A stretch of DNA of 42,765 bases from Candidatus Methylobacter titanis (GTDB taxonomy: Bacteria; Pseudomonadota; Gammaproteobacteria; Methylococcales; Methylomonadaceae), in contig JAQSDX010000030.1 of NCBI GenBank assembly GCA_029946125.1, forward strand, positions 1 to 42,765, written 5' to 3'. The position numbers and the translations under genes were made by a program. This document shows positions 17,263-27,792 of the stretch, piece after piece (the stretch's first letter is position 1; every line of letters begins with the position of its first letter). The notes beneath the pieces are model-generated. The model did not search any database. It saw only the letters and a list, made by a program, of their open reading frames with translations, and was not told where the DNA came from.

Positions 17263-18669
17263 TTACAAGTTATATGCCGATTCGCCGTGACTCGAAACAT
17301 CCAGTCCCACACGTTCAACTTCTTCGCTAACCCGAAGACCTAGCAACATATCAACAATTTTGTAGGCGACATAGGCCACGGCTCCAGACCACACTACAGT
17401 GATGATCACACCTTCAGCCTGAATCAGCACTTGGCTAAGGATAGAAAAATCATCCGCGCCAGTGCCGCCCAAACCGGGAGCAGTGAATACGCCGGTCAGC
17501 AACGCACCGACAATACCGCCCACGCCATGCACACCGAATACGTCCAGCGAATCATCGGCACCGAGCATTCTCTTAAGGCCGTTGACGCCCCATAGACAAA
17601 GGAAACCCGCCGTCACACCGATAACGATAGCGCCCATCGGACCCACCGAACCACAGGCCGGGGTAATCCCTACCAAACCGGCAACTGCACCGGATGCCGC
17701 GCCCAGCATAGAGGCTTTGCCCCGACTCATCGCTTCACCTGCCGACCAAGCTAATACTGCTGCCGACGTCGCCAGCAAGGTGTTAATGAAAGCCAAGGTT
17801 GCCCCCCCATTGGACTCAAGATTAGAGCCGGCATTAAAGCCAAACCAACCGACCCACAACAGCGAAGCGCCTACCATGGTCAAGGTCAGGCTGTGCGGCG
17901 TCATCGCTTCCTTGCCATAACCAATACGCCTACCTACCATATAAGCGCCGACCAAACCCGCCATAGCGGCATTGATATGGACCACAGTACCGCCGGCAAA
18001 ATCAAGCGCGCCCTTGTCCAACAAATAACCGCCCGCGCCCCAGACCATGTGGGCAATGGGCAGGTAGCTGAAAGTAAACCAGATAACGGAAAACAATAGT
18101 ACGGCACTGAATTTAATACGTTCGGCAAATGAGCCGACAATCAGCGCACAGGTAATGCCCGCAAAGGTAGATTGGAAGGCAATGAAAATAAACTCGGGAA
18201 TCTTTACATTGTCAGTGAAGGTGTCGGCCAGCGAATCAACCGTGACGCCCCGCAAGAACAGCTTATCGAAATTACCGATAATCAAGCCTTCTCCCCCAAA
18301 CGCCAAGCTATAGCCATAAACAGCCCACAGCACCGCAATCAGCGAAAACACCACCATCACCTGTATCAGCACCGACAGCATATTCTTGCTACGCACCAAA
18401 CCGCCATAGAACAGTCCCAGACCGGGTACCACCATCATGATAACCAATAGCGTGGATACCATCATCCACGCAGTATCGCCTTTATCTACTGTGGGCGTTG
18501 GCGCTGCTGCGGCAACAACATCAGCGGCCGGGGCAATTTCCACCGCTACCGATACTGCAGGGTTGTCCAGGGTTTTGATTTCTACAGTCGACACTGGCGG
18601 CTCAGCGGCGGTAACACCAGCAAAACTCAGTAATAAAAAAATTATAAATGTACTGATAAGATATTTCAT
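17263..18669 (-). CDS. amtB: Ammonium transporter AmtB (copy 2)
   Basis: This 468-residue ammonium channel has a signal peptide (LSFAGVTAAEPP) and then an unusual linker of about 40 residues rich in Ala, Pro and Val before the first membrane span. The twin-histidine regions GGTVVHINAAMAG and DVFGVHGVGG are intact. The function is the same as copy 1, namely ammonium uptake under GlnK control. It follows glnK copy 2 by 15 bases and lies in the operon behind a sigma-54 promoter. The extended periplasmic N-terminus distinguishes it from copy 1 and from AmtB of Escherichia coli. Confidence 0.93.
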   Translation of the reverse strand: MKYLISTFIIFLLLSFAGVTAAEPPVSTVEIKTLDNPAVSVAVEIAPAADVVAAAAPTPTVDKGDTAWMMVSTLLVIMMVVPGLGLFYGGLVRSKNMLSVLIQVMVVFSLIAVLWAVYGYSLAFGGEGLIIGNFDKLFLRGVTVDSLADTFTDNVKIPEFIFIAFQSTFAGITCALIVGSFAERIKFSAVLLFSVIWFTFSYLPIAHMVWGAGGYLLDKGALDFAGGTVVHINAAMAGLVGAYMVGRRIGYGKEAMTPHSLTLTMVGASLLWVGWFGFNAGSNLESNGGATLAFINTLLATSAAVLAWSAGEAMSRGKASMLGAASGAVAGLVGITPACGSVGPMGAIVIGVTAGFLCLWGVNGLKRMLGADDSLDVFGVHGVGGIVGALLTGVFTAPGLGGTGADDFSILSQVLIQAEGVIITVVWSGAVAYVAYKIVDMLLGLRVSEEVERVGLDVSSHGESAYNL

Positions 18670-18684
18670 AGCTCCTCCTTAATA

Positions 18685-19083
<399 letters not shown>

Positions 19084-19175
19084 CTAAAATCATCATAATA
19101 CGCCGTGACTTATCCCAGATATATCAAGCGACCTCACACTAATTCGCACCACATTAAGCCGCTATTTTCTTTTTA

Positions 19176-19193
19176 TGCACCAAAATAACGCTT
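19176..19193. promoter_or_regulatory. NtrC-like site 1
   Basis: TGCACCAAAATAACGCTT matches 14 of 18 bases of the strong NtrC site I recall from Escherichia coli glnA (TGCACCAACATGGTGCTT). It sits about 120 bases upstream of the predicted glnK start, the usual enhancer distance. Confidence 0.5.
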
Positions 19194-19299
19194 GATTTTA
19201 TGAAGAATAACTTTTGCTATGCCTACAAAAAATAAATTAGGACGAAAATAAATTTTTCGTTATTTTCAATTTAAGGAATAACAGGGTTTTCAAAAAAAA

Positions 19300-19317
19300 T
19301 GCACCATCATTGATCTC
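19300..19317. promoter_or_regulatory. NtrC-like site 2
   Basis: TGCACCATCATTGATCTC keeps the full left half-site TGCACCA and a partial right half. It lies about 140 bases upstream of the predicted porin start, on the other side of the same spacer. Confidence 0.4.
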
Positions 19318-19421
19318 TTTTCTTTTTTACGCACTATTTTTGAGCAAAAAGTTCATTAATTGCATCCTAAGACGACTCTTTGCATTACCCAAATAGCGAC
19401 TTTATCTACACTTGCTAATTC

Positions 19422-19437
19422 TGGCACTTAAATTGCT
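19422..19437 (+). promoter_or_regulatory. Sigma-54 promoter of the porin gene
   Basis: TGGCACTTAAATTGCT matches the sigma-54 consensus (TGGCAC, five bases, TTGC) with GG at 19423-19424 and GC at 19435-19436. The predicted start near 19448 leaves a leader of about 165 bases before the porin ATG. Confidence 0.8.
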
Positions 19438-19611
19438 TTTAAAATACCAGGATGTCTTAATAACACAACAATTTGTCTTATAAACAACAGCAAGCTATTC
19501 TATTTTGCAAAAATTCAGCCTTTCTACCGATTAATTGCAAAATCAGCTTCGCTTACTGGATTACAGCTTCAAAATAATTTTTTACAACCATTTAATATAA
19601 AGGGCCTACTT

Positions 19612-20814
19612 ATGAAATCTCATTTAAGAAAAAATGCAGTTTTGCAACTTACTCTGTGTAGTGCAGTTCTCTGCTCCTCACTGGCGCAAGCTGATGATGA
19701 TAAAGGTGCAGTAGAAAGCCTGACAGGATTTAATATTAACGAAACAGCGCCCTTGAAAGACCTGGGTATTAATGTGGGCGGCTGGGTTTCATCGGGTGTT
19801 TCCGGCAATATTGACTCACCTGAAGACCGTTTCAACGGACCGGTAACGTTTGGCGATCGCGCCAACGAATTCCATATGCAACAGTTGAATGGCTATATCG
19901 AAAGAGCCGTAGATACCGAAGGCAAGAAATGGGACTTGGGTTTCCGCGCCGATATTTTATATGGCACGGATGCCCGCTTCACGACACAGGCCAACTTCGA
20001 CAACAAATTGATCCTGGATAGCGATTCCCGTTTTTATAAGCTGGCATTCCCACAAGTCTATGCAACCGTTTTCGCACCCATAGGTAACGGCCTGACTACC
20101 AAAATCGGACATTTTTACACCATCATCGGCAATGAAGTGGTTACTGCACCGGATAACTTCTTCTTCTCGCACGCCTATACTATGCAGTATGGCGAACCGT
20201 TCACCCACACGGGGATAATTTCTTCGTATCCTGTTAATGACAACATCAGCCTGACTGGCGGTGTCGTATCAGGATGGGATTCTTTCTTTCAGGAACCGGC
20301 TAATTTCCTGGGTGGCGCTACTTTTACCACCGATAACAAAAAAACCTCGTTGGCATTTTCGGTAATCACCGGTGATGTCCAAAAACTGGATAAACATAAT
20401 CGAACTATGTACAGCGTCGTATTAAGCCATGACATTACCGACACCCTGCACTACAAACTGCAACATGATTTAGGCATAGAAGAAAAATCGACTAGTGCCG
20501 ACTCGGCCAAATGGTATGGCATCAACCAGTACCTGACTTATGACATCAATGACAAACTGGGCGCCGGCGTTCGCCTTGAATGGTTCCGTGACGAAGACGG
20601 CGCACGAGTCAGCGCAATCGGCAATGGCAACACCATGCCGGGCGGTCAAAACCATTACCTGGCGGCAACAGCCGGGTTAAACTATTCGCCGATATCTTGG
20701 TTGACTTTGCGACCTGAAGTCCGATATGACCATTCAACCGAAAACAATGCGTATAACGCGGGTTTAAGCAATGATCAACTGCTGATTTCAGCGGATGCCA
20801 CAGTTCGCTTCTAA
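19612..20814 (+). CDS. OmpL-like beta-barrel porin (BBP2 family)
   Basis: This 400-residue outer-membrane protein has a signal peptide ending near residue 27 (LAQA), alternating amphipathic beta strands, and a C-terminal phenylalanine (ATVRF) typical of proteins inserted by BamA. Blocks such as INVGGWVSSGVSGN, KIGHFYTIIGNEVVTAPDNFFFSHAY and PFTHTGIISSYP fit the putative beta-barrel porin-2 (DUF1597/OmpL-like) family. The substrate is unknown. Its position between glnK-amtB and glnA, behind a sigma-54 promoter, suggests a channel for a nitrogen source such as ammonium, urea or amino acids; this is inference. Two terminators separate it from glnA. Confidence 0.85.
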   Translation: MKSHLRKNAVLQLTLCSAVLCSSLAQADDDKGAVESLTGFNINETAPLKDLGINVGGWVSSGVSGNIDSPEDRFNGPVTFGDRANEFHMQQLNGYIERAVDTEGKKWDLGFRADILYGTDARFTTQANFDNKLILDSDSRFYKLAFPQVYATVFAPIGNGLTTKIGHFYTIIGNEVVTAPDNFFFSHAYTMQYGEPFTHTGIISSYPVNDNISLTGGVVSGWDSFFQEPANFLGGATFTTDNKKTSLAFSVITGDVQKLDKHNRTMYSVVLSHDITDTLHYKLQHDLGIEEKSTSADSAKWYGINQYLTYDINDKLGAGVRLEWFRDEDGARVSAIGNGNTMPGGQNHYLAATAGLNYSPISWLTLRPEVRYDHSTENNAYNAGLSNDQLLISADATVRF

Positions 20815-20832
20815 ATGCTTTTTATCTGACCA

Positions 20833-20866
20833 GAAATTTGGCGTACATCCTCGTACGCCAAATTTC
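20833..20866 (+). terminator. Hairpin after the porin gene
   Basis: A perfect 14-base inverted repeat, GAAATTTGGCGTAC/GTACGCCAAATTTC with a six-base loop, begins 18 bases after the porin stop. No T-run follows, so it may cooperate with the next hairpin. Confidence 0.6.
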
Positions 20867-20883
20867 AACCCACTCCCCAATAT

Positions 20884-20907
20884 AGCGCTTATTCAGAGCG
20901 CTTTTTT
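20884..20907 (+). terminator. Rho-independent terminator between porin and glnA
   Basis: Stem AGCGCT/AGCGCT around the loop TATTCAG is followed at once by six T. It ends the porin transcript and means that glnA uses its own promoter within 20908-20997. Confidence 0.75.
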
Positions 20908-20997
20908 AGTAGCTAATTCGATAAAAAAAATGGTATCGTTACGCCGTTTGGCATAAAACGCTGATTCCACATAACCCATCCTTAGGAGACAACATAA

Positions 20998-22407
20998 ATG
21001 TCTGCAGCAAAAGTACTTAAATTGATCAAAGAAAACGACGTAAAATTCGTCGATTTTCGTTTTTGTGACACCCGTGGTAAAGAGCAACATGTAACTTTCC
21101 CTGCTCATTCAATTGACGAAGACACCTTTGAAGAAGGCAACATGTTTGACGGCTCTTCAGTCGCGGGCTGGAAAGGCATCAACGAATCAGACATGATTTT
21201 AATGCCGGACCCTTCTACAGCGGTGATGGATCCTTTCTTTGATGACAACACCTTAATCTTGCGTTGCGACATCATTGAGCCAAACAACATGCAGGGTTAC
21301 CAACGCGACCCACGTTCTATCGCTAAACGCGCAGAAGACTATTTAAAATCGACCGGCATTGCAGATACTGCATTCTTTGGCCCTGAAAACGAATTCTTCA
21401 TTTTTGACGATGTTCGTTGGGGTACCGATATGAGCGGTTCTTTCTACAAAGTCGACTCAGAAGAAGCGGGCTGGAATTCAGAAAAAGTCTATCCAGACGG
21501 CAACACCGGTCATCGCCCAGGCGTTAAAGGCGGCTACTTCCCTGTACCTCCAGTCGATTCACTTCAAGACATGCGTTCTGCGATGTGTTTGACCTTGGAA
21601 GAAATGGGTCAAGTGACAGAAGTTCACCATCACGAAGTTGCAACCGCTGGCCAGTGCGAAATCGGCGTCAGATTTAACACCTTGGTTAAAAAAGCCGACG
21701 AAGTTCTGGAACTGAAATATGTCATCGCCAATATAGCCCATGCTTATGGCAAAACAGCGACATTCATGCCAAAACCTTTAGTAGGCGATAACGGCAGCGG
21801 TATGCACGTCCACCAGTCTTTAGCTAAAAATGGCGTTAACCTGTTTACCGGTGACTTATACGGCGGCTTGTCTGAAACAGCATTGTTTTACATCGGCGGC
21901 ATCATTAAACACGCCAAAGCATTGAATGCGTTCACCAACGCCTCAACCAACAGCTACAAACGTCTGGTACCAGGCTTTGAAGCACCGGTTATGTTGGCTT
22001 ACTCTGCACGCAACCGTTCAGCTTCCATCCGTATTCCTTATGTTATTAACCCTAAAGGACGCCGTATTGAAGTTCGTTTCCCAGACTCCACTGCAAACCC
22101 TTATTTGGCATTCTCAGCAATGTTGATGGCAGGCTTGGACGGCATTCAAAATAAAATCCATCCTGGCGACGCGATGGATAAAGATTTGTACGACTTACCT
22201 GCCGAAGAAGCCAAAAACATCCCACAAGTTTGTCACTCATTTGACCAAGCATTAGACGCACTGGACAATGATCGTGAATTCTTGACACGCGGCGGCGTTT
22301 TCACTGACGACGCAATTGATGGCTATATTGCTCTGAAAATGGAAGAAGTCACTCGCATTCGTATGAGTACACACCCTGTAGAATACGACATGTACTACAG
22401 CTTGTAA
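20998..22407 (+). CDS. glnA: Glutamine synthetase type I
   Basis: This 469-residue dodecameric enzyme makes glutamine from glutamate, ammonium and ATP. It has the normal length and the signature stretches [46 protein letters not shown] and [11 protein letters not shown]. Tyr398 in [11 protein letters not shown] is the GlnE adenylylation site, so it belongs to the GSI-beta group. A ribosome site, TAGGAGACAAC, precedes the ATG. No sigma-54 promoter with correct spacing is visible in the short upstream gap; a TTTGGCATAAAACGCTG stretch has the wrong spacing. It probably assimilates the ammonium taken up by the adjacent AmtB proteins. Confidence 0.97.
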   Translation: MSAAKVLKLIKENDVKFVDFRFCDTRGKEQHVTFPAHSIDEDTFEEGNMFDGSSVAGWKGINESDMILMPDPSTAVMDPFFDDNTLILRCDIIEPNNMQGYQRDPRSIAKRAEDYLKSTGIADTAFFGPENEFFIFDDVRWGTDMSGSFYKVDSEEAGWNSEKVYPDGNTGHRPGVKGGYFPVPPVDSLQDMRSAMCLTLEEMGQVTEVHHHEVATAGQCEIGVRFNTLVKKADEVLELKYVIANIAHAYGKTATFMPKPLVGDNGSGMHVHQSLAKNGVNLFTGDLYGGLSETALFYIGGIIKHAKALNAFTNASTNSYKRLVPGFEAPVMLAYSARNRSASIRIPYVINPKGRRIEVRFPDSTANPYLAFSAMLMAGLDGIQNKIHPGDAMDKDLYDLPAEEAKNIPQVCHSFDQALDALDNDREFLTRGGVFTDDAIDGYIALKMEEVTRIRMSTHPVEYDMYYSL

Positions 22408-22447
22408 TAGTTAAGCCTGTTTCATACAGGCTCAGACTGACCCACGA

Positions 22448-22480
22448 CCCCGCAAGTTATCTGGCTTAGCGGGGTTTTTT
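22448..22480 (+). terminator. Terminator after glnA
   Basis: Stem CCCCGC/GCGGGG with a 15-base loop is followed by six T, 40 bases after the glnA stop. A smaller AGCCTG/CAGGCT stem lies just before it. Confidence 0.85.
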
Positions 22481-23442
22481 ATGCCCGGGCGTTCCCACAC
22501 GAAACCCGCGATTTATGCCCCAAGGCAAGCACATATAAATGTCAGTCCAACAAAAAATCAGACTCTGCTGAAATCATCGTTCACAACGGCTCCAAAGCGT
22601 TTTTTAAGGGCTAATTTTCTTGATACGGTTATGACTGAACGAACAGTGATACAGGCAACTTTTAGGGCACCGGTTTAAAAAGACAGTACGGAATAGGCAT
22701 TACCGGCGCTTACATTTACGGGTTAAGGTGCAGTACAAGAGCAAGAAGCCGCATGATAACTGGAATTGTATTCGGAGTTGAATCCGCCTAATTGATAGAA
22801 CAATCAGTTATAAGACCACCCATCAAAAGTCCCTGCATACGAAACGCCCAACCAAAACCACTCGTTTTTACACGGGGTAATTCCCTTTGATTTCAACAAA
22901 GAATGAAGACTGTATTGCTTGGCTATTTCAACAATTTACCTGCTTTTTGAAGCTTTGAAGTTATAGCTGAAAGATATAAAGATTGGCGAGGGATAATGTC
23001 CGGTCTACCGGCGATTGCAAAAATCTATAAACAACGAAGCCCCAAATCAATTTTTGTTTTTTTAAATCTGGAGCATCGAGGCGCTCATTAAATCATCATC
23101 CAATTTAACGAACTAGAGCTATCGGCCCTCCTCGGAAATTGATAGCACTTCCGCTTATTATAATTTCTGATCTGTAAAAATAAATAGGTACTTTTACCTA
23201 TGCCGGATAAAAACCGACACTATTTAAATAGCACCAGTCCACCAAAACCAAAACCAAAACCAAAACTGGGAAGGATATTAAAGACCAAGAAAGACCGACG
23301 TTATTTCCTGTTGAAATTACCCGGTCCAAACGCCACAGCAATCTAATAAAACCTATCTCTAGGTATTCAGCGATATACCGATGATTAACCGTTTAGCTTA
23401 AAGTGTAATTATGGAGAGCATCCACTTGCGGCGAGGCTTAGC
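22481..23442. other. Gene-poor stretch of about 960 bases
   Basis: I see no credible gene: frames are short with poor codon use and many stops on both strands. It holds a four-unit CCAAAA microsatellite at 23242-23265 and otherwise looks like decayed sequence. A small RNA cannot be ruled out by eye. Confidence 0.45.
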
Positions 23443-23685
23443 ATGATGTCATCAGGAGAATTAGCAACACAAGCATGGCTCTTATATCAAAAATTAATCG
23501 ATCTTGATCTTGCTCGGGAGCGTCGAAAACAGGAGCGTCGAAATCGTAAAGATGTGGAGCTTATAACCGGATATTCGGGACGACGCAATATTCGACGAAA
23601 AACCAAATTGTATCTTTTATCGCAACGAGCTTATAAAAGATACAAACGGCGATTAGAAGCCTGTTTACGCCAAGGTTATAGCTGA
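23443..23685 (+). CDS. Small basic hypothetical protein
   Basis: This 80-residue frame encodes a strongly basic protein. It has a short amphipathic start (GELATQAWLLYQKLIDLDLA), an Arg/Lys/Glu-rich helix (RERRKQERRNRKD), and then RRNIRRKTKLYLLSQRAYKRYKRRLEA. The charge pattern and helical periodicity look protein-like, and RNA or DNA binding is conceivable, but I do not recognise the family. A weak GAGG lies about 10 bases before the ATG. It stands alone in a gene-poor stretch, and codon use is unlike the flanking genes, so it may be acquired or not expressed. Confidence 0.45.
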   Translation: MMSSGELATQAWLLYQKLIDLDLARERRKQERRNRKDVELITGYSGRRNIRRKTKLYLLSQRAYKRYKRRLEACLRQGYS

Positions 23686-24074
23686 GAGGCTTTCCACTTA
23701 TTTTTCAGCAAGCCACAACGTCAGTAAAAGTCAGGCCAAAAAACATTCAACACAGAAAATATCAAGAAAATAACCCAATTAATTCAATGCCATTAAACTC
23801 GGCGGTCTGGGGTGTTTTTTTCTTATATTTCCGTCTCGACAGCTTGATAACGACTTGCCGGCCAGTGCTTACTGCAGGTACAAAAACGTTCTGCAATGGA
23901 AACGTTTCTAATTCAATTATGCCCCCTGACACAAGAGCACTCCTGCCAAATTGCAAACAATGTCTCTTTTAGAGGATAATATGCGGCTACGCATAGCTTG
24001 ACTATGTTTTTGATTGAACCTGTAACTCGTCATACGCTCGATGTAGAGCCGATATGCAAGCTTTGGAATACGCC
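23686..24074. other. Region upstream of leuC
   Basis: No gene is assigned. GGTCTGGGGTGTTTTTTT near 23810-23827 resembles the end of a terminator, but its partner arm is weak. I found no leucine-rich leader peptide that would indicate attenuation. The leuC promoter must lie in the last 150 bases. Confidence 0.35.
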
Positions 24075-25472
24075 ATGAAAAAGACAATGTACGAAAAAAT
24101 CTGGGACAGCCACCTTGTCGTCGATGAGACAGGACAGGCTCCTTTGCTTTATGTTGACCGACATTTGATGCATGAAGTCACCAGTCCACAGGCCTTTGAA
24201 GGTCTGCGTTTGTCCGGTCGCAAGGTGCGCAATCCGCACAGCATTCTTGCCACCATGGATCACTGCGTACCGACCAAAAATCGCAACCTGCCGATTGCCG
24301 ACCCTATTGCCAAAAAACAGATCGAAACGATGGCTGAAAACTGCCGCGTGAACGGCCTGAAGCTGTACGACATGACCGACCCCAATAACGGTGTGATTCA
24401 TGTTGTCGTGCCCGAGCATGGTTTCGTCCATCCCGGCATGGTGGTCGTTTGCGGCGACAGCCATACCGCGACGCATGGCGCTTTCGGCGCGTTGGCCTTC
24501 GGCATCGGCACTTCCGAGGTCGAGCATGTGATGGCAACCCAAACGCTGCCGCAAAAGAAATCCAAAACCATGCAAGTGGTCGTCAACGGCAAGTTGTCCA
24601 AATACGCCTCCGCAAAGGATATTGCCTTGGCGATTACCGGCAAAATCGGCACAGCGGGCGGCACCGGCTATGTGATCGAATATACCGGCTCAGCAATCAG
24701 GGAACTGTCGATGGAAGGCCGGATGACGCTGTGCAACATGGCGATTGAAGCCGGTGCCAGAGCAGGCCTTGTCGCTCCCGACGAAAAAACCTACACCTAT
24801 CTTAAAGGCCGTGAATTTGCGCCATCCGCTCAATACTGGGATCAGGCGCTGGCTTACTGGAAGACTCTGCCCAGCGATGAAGGCGCGTTGTTTGATGCAA
24901 CCGTCACGCTGGATGCCGCCGATATTGCGCCGCAAGTTTCCTGGGGAACGTCGCCGGAACAAGTGGTGGGTGTCGATGGCTGTGTGCCTGCGCCGGAAAG
25001 CTTTACTGACGAAATAAAACGCCAAGCCTGTGAAAACGCGCTGGCTTATATGGGCTTAACGCCAAACACCAAAATCACCGACATTGCGATAGATCTTGTT
25101 TTTATCGGCTCTTGCACCAATGGCCGTATCGAAGATTTTAGAATCGCCGCCGAAATGGCAAAAGGCACCCAGGTTGCCAAAGGCGTCACCGCGATTGCAG
25201 TCCCCGGCTCTTATCACGTCAAACAACAAGCCGAAGATGAAGGCCTGGATAAAATCTTTATCGATGCCGGTTGGGAATGGCGCGATCCCGGATGCTCGAT
25301 GTGTCTGGCGATGAATGGCGACGAACTGACCAAAGGCCAACGCAGCGCATCGACTTCAAACCGCAATTTTGAAGGTCGTCAGGGCAAAGGCGGACGCACG
25401 CATCTGGTTTCGCCCGCCATGGCAGCGGCCGCAGCGGCGGCAGGCCATTTTGTCGATATTCGCAACCTTTAA
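24075..25472 (+). CDS. leuC: 3-isopropylmalate dehydratase large subunit
   Basis: This 465-residue large subunit of isopropylmalate isomerase converts 2- to 3-isopropylmalate in leucine synthesis. The [4Fe-4S] ligands are Cys347 (FIGSCTNGR), Cys407 and Cys410 ([11 protein letters not shown]). Other landmarks are [29 protein letters not shown] and [18 protein letters not shown]. The start at 24075 ([13 protein letters not shown]) aligns with the family; an ATG seven codons upstream is in frame and also possible. leuD follows after 17 bases. No leuB or classical leuA is directly attached. Confidence 0.95.
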   Translation: MKKTMYEKIWDSHLVVDETGQAPLLYVDRHLMHEVTSPQAFEGLRLSGRKVRNPHSILATMDHCVPTKNRNLPIADPIAKKQIETMAENCRVNGLKLYDMTDPNNGVIHVVVPEHGFVHPGMVVVCGDSHTATHGAFGALAFGIGTSEVEHVMATQTLPQKKSKTMQVVVNGKLSKYASAKDIALAITGKIGTAGGTGYVIEYTGSAIRELSMEGRMTLCNMAIEAGARAGLVAPDEKTYTYLKGREFAPSAQYWDQALAYWKTLPSDEGALFDATVTLDAADIAPQVSWGTSPEQVVGVDGCVPAPESFTDEIKRQACENALAYMGLTPNTKITDIAIDLVFIGSCTNGRIEDFRIAAEMAKGTQVAKGVTAIAVPGSYHVKQQAEDEGLDKIFIDAGWEWRDPGCSMCLAMNGDELTKGQRSASTSNRNFEGRQGKGGRTHLVSPAMAAAAAAAGHFVDIRNL

Positions 25473-25489
25473 CCTATCTCGGAAATAGT

Positions 25490-26101
25490 ATGGAACCGTA
25501 CAAAAAACACGAAAGCATCGCGGCATTGATGAATCGCAGCAATGTCGATACCGACCAGATCATCCCCAAGCAATTCTTGAAAAGAGTCGAACGCAGCGGC
25601 TTTGGCGTGCATCTTTTTCACGATTGGCGCTTTAATGACGACGGCAGCGATAACGCGGAATTCGAGCTGAACAAGCCTGCGTTCAAAGGCGCTAAAATCC
25701 TGGTGGCCGGCGACAACTTCGGCTGCGGTTCATCGCGCGAACACGCGCCCTGGGCGATTGCCGATTATGGTTTTAACACCATTATATCGACCAGCTATGC
25801 CGATATTTTTTACAACAACTGTTTTAAAAACGGCATTCTGGCGATAAAAGTCGATAAAGAACAGCTGGACAAATTGATGGCCGAAATTGCCGCCAACGAA
25901 GGCGTACGCTTTGTCGTTGACCTTGAAAACCAGCAAGTCACCACACCCGGCGGCAATGGCTTTAGCTTCGAGATTGACCCGTTTCGCAAGAGCAATCTGC
26001 TGAGCGGACTCGATGACATCGGCTTGACCTTAAAGCATGTCGATAAAATTACCGAGTACGAACAGCAGCATAAGAAAGATTATCCTTGGCTTTGGGCTTA
26101 A
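25490..26101 (+). CDS. leuD: 3-isopropylmalate dehydratase small subunit
   Basis: This 203-residue swivel-domain subunit pairs with LeuC. Signature stretches are NRSNVDTDQIIPKQFLK near 13-29, GDNFGCGSSREHAPWA near 75-90 and YADIFYNNCFKNGIL. It is typical in length. It is followed by a palindromic dispersed repeat instead of leuB, so the leucine pathway genes are split in this genome. Confidence 0.95.
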   Translation: MEPYKKHESIAALMNRSNVDTDQIIPKQFLKRVERSGFGVHLFHDWRFNDDGSDNAEFELNKPAFKGAKILVAGDNFGCGSSREHAPWAIADYGFNTIISTSYADIFYNNCFKNGILAIKVDKEQLDKLMAEIAANEGVRFVVDLENQQVTTPGGNGFSFEIDPFRKSNLLSGLDDIGLTLKHVDKITEYEQQHKKDYPWLWA

Positions 26102-26112
26102 AGAAGTCATGT

Positions 26113-26191
26113 AGCTATGTAGGATGGGCTGAGGTACGAAGCCCATCAATCGCGAACGATGAGCTTCCTTTCGTCAGCCCATCCTACAGCT
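26113..26191. repeat. Dispersed palindromic repeat, copy A
   Basis: An imperfect palindrome with outer arms TAGGATGGGCTGA and TCAGCCCATCCTA surrounds a core that includes AATCGCGAACGATG. A related copy lies at 27793-27869. Such repeats could fold in mRNA and may end the leuCD transcript. Confidence 0.8.
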
Positions 26192-26237
26192 TTCGTGGTT
26201 AATCAATCCGCTTACATTGAGAACACAGGCAACAAAC

Positions 26238-27782
26238 ATGTCCACAGATTCAAGACATATCCAGCTGATGGACACCACTTTGCGCGATGGCGAACAAACC
26301 CAAGGCGTTTCGTTCACGCCGGTAGAAAAAGTCAGCATAGCCAAAGCCCTGTTGCAGTCGCTGCGGGTTGACCGGATTGAGGTCGCCTCCGCCCGCGTTT
26401 CTCTGGGCGAAAAAGAGGCGGTCACCAGCATTAATGCGTGGGCGAAACAGGAAGGTTTTGCTGGACGTGTTGAGGTTCTGGGCTTTGTCGACCATACGCG
26501 CAGTGTCGACTGGATACTGGAAACCGGCGGCGGGGTTATCAATCTGCTGATCAAAGGCAGCGAAAAGCATTGCCGCGTACAACTGGGCAAAACACTCGCC
26601 CAACATACCGAAGATGTATTGCAAACCGTTAACTACGCGCTGGAACAAGGCCTGAAAGTCAACGTCTACCTAGAAGACTGGTCGAACGGTTATCATGACG
26701 ACCCGGACTATGTCTACGGCTTGATGGACAACTTGCAGGACTCGGGCATCAGTCATTTCATGCTGCCCGATACCCTCGGCGTTTTATCGCCTGACGAAGT
26801 CTTCGTAAACTTCAGCGACATGTGCAACCGCTACCCGAAGCTGCAATTCGATTTTCATCCGCACAACGATTACGGACTGGCCACCGCCAACGTGATGGCG
26901 GCAGTTCGCGCCGGGGTCAATGCCATTCATTGCACTGTTAATTGCTTGGGCGAACGCGCAGGCAATGCCTCAATGGCAGAAGTGGCGGTGGTATTGCGCG
27001 ACAAAATGCATATGCAACTGTCTGTCGACGAAAGCCATATCGTGCGCATCAGCGCGATGGTTGAAAACTTTTCCGGCAAACGCATCGCCGCCAATGCGCC
27101 GATAGTCGGCGCCGATGTTTTTACTCAGACCGCAGGCATCCATGCCGACGGCGATCACAAAGGCGGTTTGTACAAAACCAAATTGGGACCGGAACGTTTC
27201 TCCCGCACCCGAAGCTACGCCTTGGGCAAGATGAGCGGCAAAGCGTCGCTGAAAAAAAATCTGGAAATGCTGGAACTCGACCTGTCGGAAGAGAACCAGA
27301 AAAAAGTGTTGGCCCGGATTGTCAGCTTAGGCGATTCAAAACAGACCATTACCACCGACGACCTGCCCTTTATTATTGCCGACGTACTGGAGAGCAAAAA
27401 TTATCAGCATATCAAATTGCTTAACTGCTCGATTACCAGTGGTCTTGATTTAGAGTCGACCGCCAGTTTGCGGGTCAAAGTAAACGGGGTCATGCATGTA
27501 GCCTCAGGCTCCGGTAACGGCGGCTTTGACGCGTTTGTCGATGCCATTAACAAAGTGATGCAGCAGCATAACTACACCTTGCCCGCGCTGGCCGATTATG
27601 AAGTACGAATCCCCAAAGGCGGACATACCAGCGCCTTAACCGAGTGCGTGATCACCTGGGATTGCGGGAGCGAACTGCGTAAAACCCGTGCCGTGCATTC
27701 CAATCAGGTTTTTGCCGGTGTCTTGGCCGCACTTAAAATCATTAACATGCAATTGCACGAACTGGGTTTAACTCAGGGTTAA
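26238..27782 (+). CDS. 2-isopropylmalate/citramalate synthase-like enzyme
   Basis: This 514-residue enzyme is of the HMGL-like acyltransferase family with a C-terminal LeuA regulatory domain. The catalytic start MDTTLRDGEQT is at 11-21, with Arg16 and Asp17; metal-binding HPHND is at 207-211; NCLGERAGNAS follows; and the flexible-loop region GIHADGDHKGG is near 300. The last 125 residues resemble the allosteric leucine/isoleucine-binding domain. The DTTLRDGEQTQGV form differs from standard LeuA (DTTLRDGEQSPG), so citramalate synthase or a second LeuA are both possible. The start at 26238 fits the family; the frame is open 21 bases further. It is flanked on both sides by related palindromic repeats. 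Confidence 0.8.
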   Translation: MSTDSRHIQLMDTTLRDGEQTQGVSFTPVEKVSIAKALLQSLRVDRIEVASARVSLGEKEAVTSINAWAKQEGFAGRVEVLGFVDHTRSVDWILETGGGVINLLIKGSEKHCRVQLGKTLAQHTEDVLQTVNYALEQGLKVNVYLEDWSNGYHDDPDYVYGLMDNLQDSGISHFMLPDTLGVLSPDEVFVNFSDMCNRYPKLQFDFHPHNDYGLATANVMAAVRAGVNAIHCTVNCLGERAGNASMAEVAVVLRDKMHMQLSVDESHIVRISAMVENFSGKRIAANAPIVGADVFTQTAGIHADGDHKGGLYKTKLGPERFSRTRSYALGKMSGKASLKKNLEMLELDLSEENQKKVLARIVSLGDSKQTITTDDLPFIIADVLESKNYQHIKLLNCSITSGLDLESTASLRVKVNGVMHVASGSGNGGFDAFVDAINKVMQQHNYTLPALADYEVRIPKGGHTSALTECVITWDCGSELRKTRAVHSNQVFAGVLAALKIINMQLHELGLTQG

Positions 27783-27792
27783 AAAGTATTAC

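Noticed and set aside
20955-20975. Sigma-54-like TTTGGCATAAAACGCTG upstream of glnA
   Set aside because: GG and GC are eight bases apart, not ten, so the geometry required by sigma-54 is missing.
22481-22678. 65-codon frame after the glnA terminator
   Set aside because: It starts directly at the terminator T-run, has no ribosome site and unconvincing composition.
23242-23265. Four CCAAAA repeats considered as a possible CRISPR or phase-variable tract
   Set aside because: The units are six bases with no spacers, and they are not inside or near the start of a gene.
24030-24575. Long open frame antisense to leuC
   Set aside because: It mirrors codon bias of leuC, has no ribosome site and no family pattern; it is a shadow frame.
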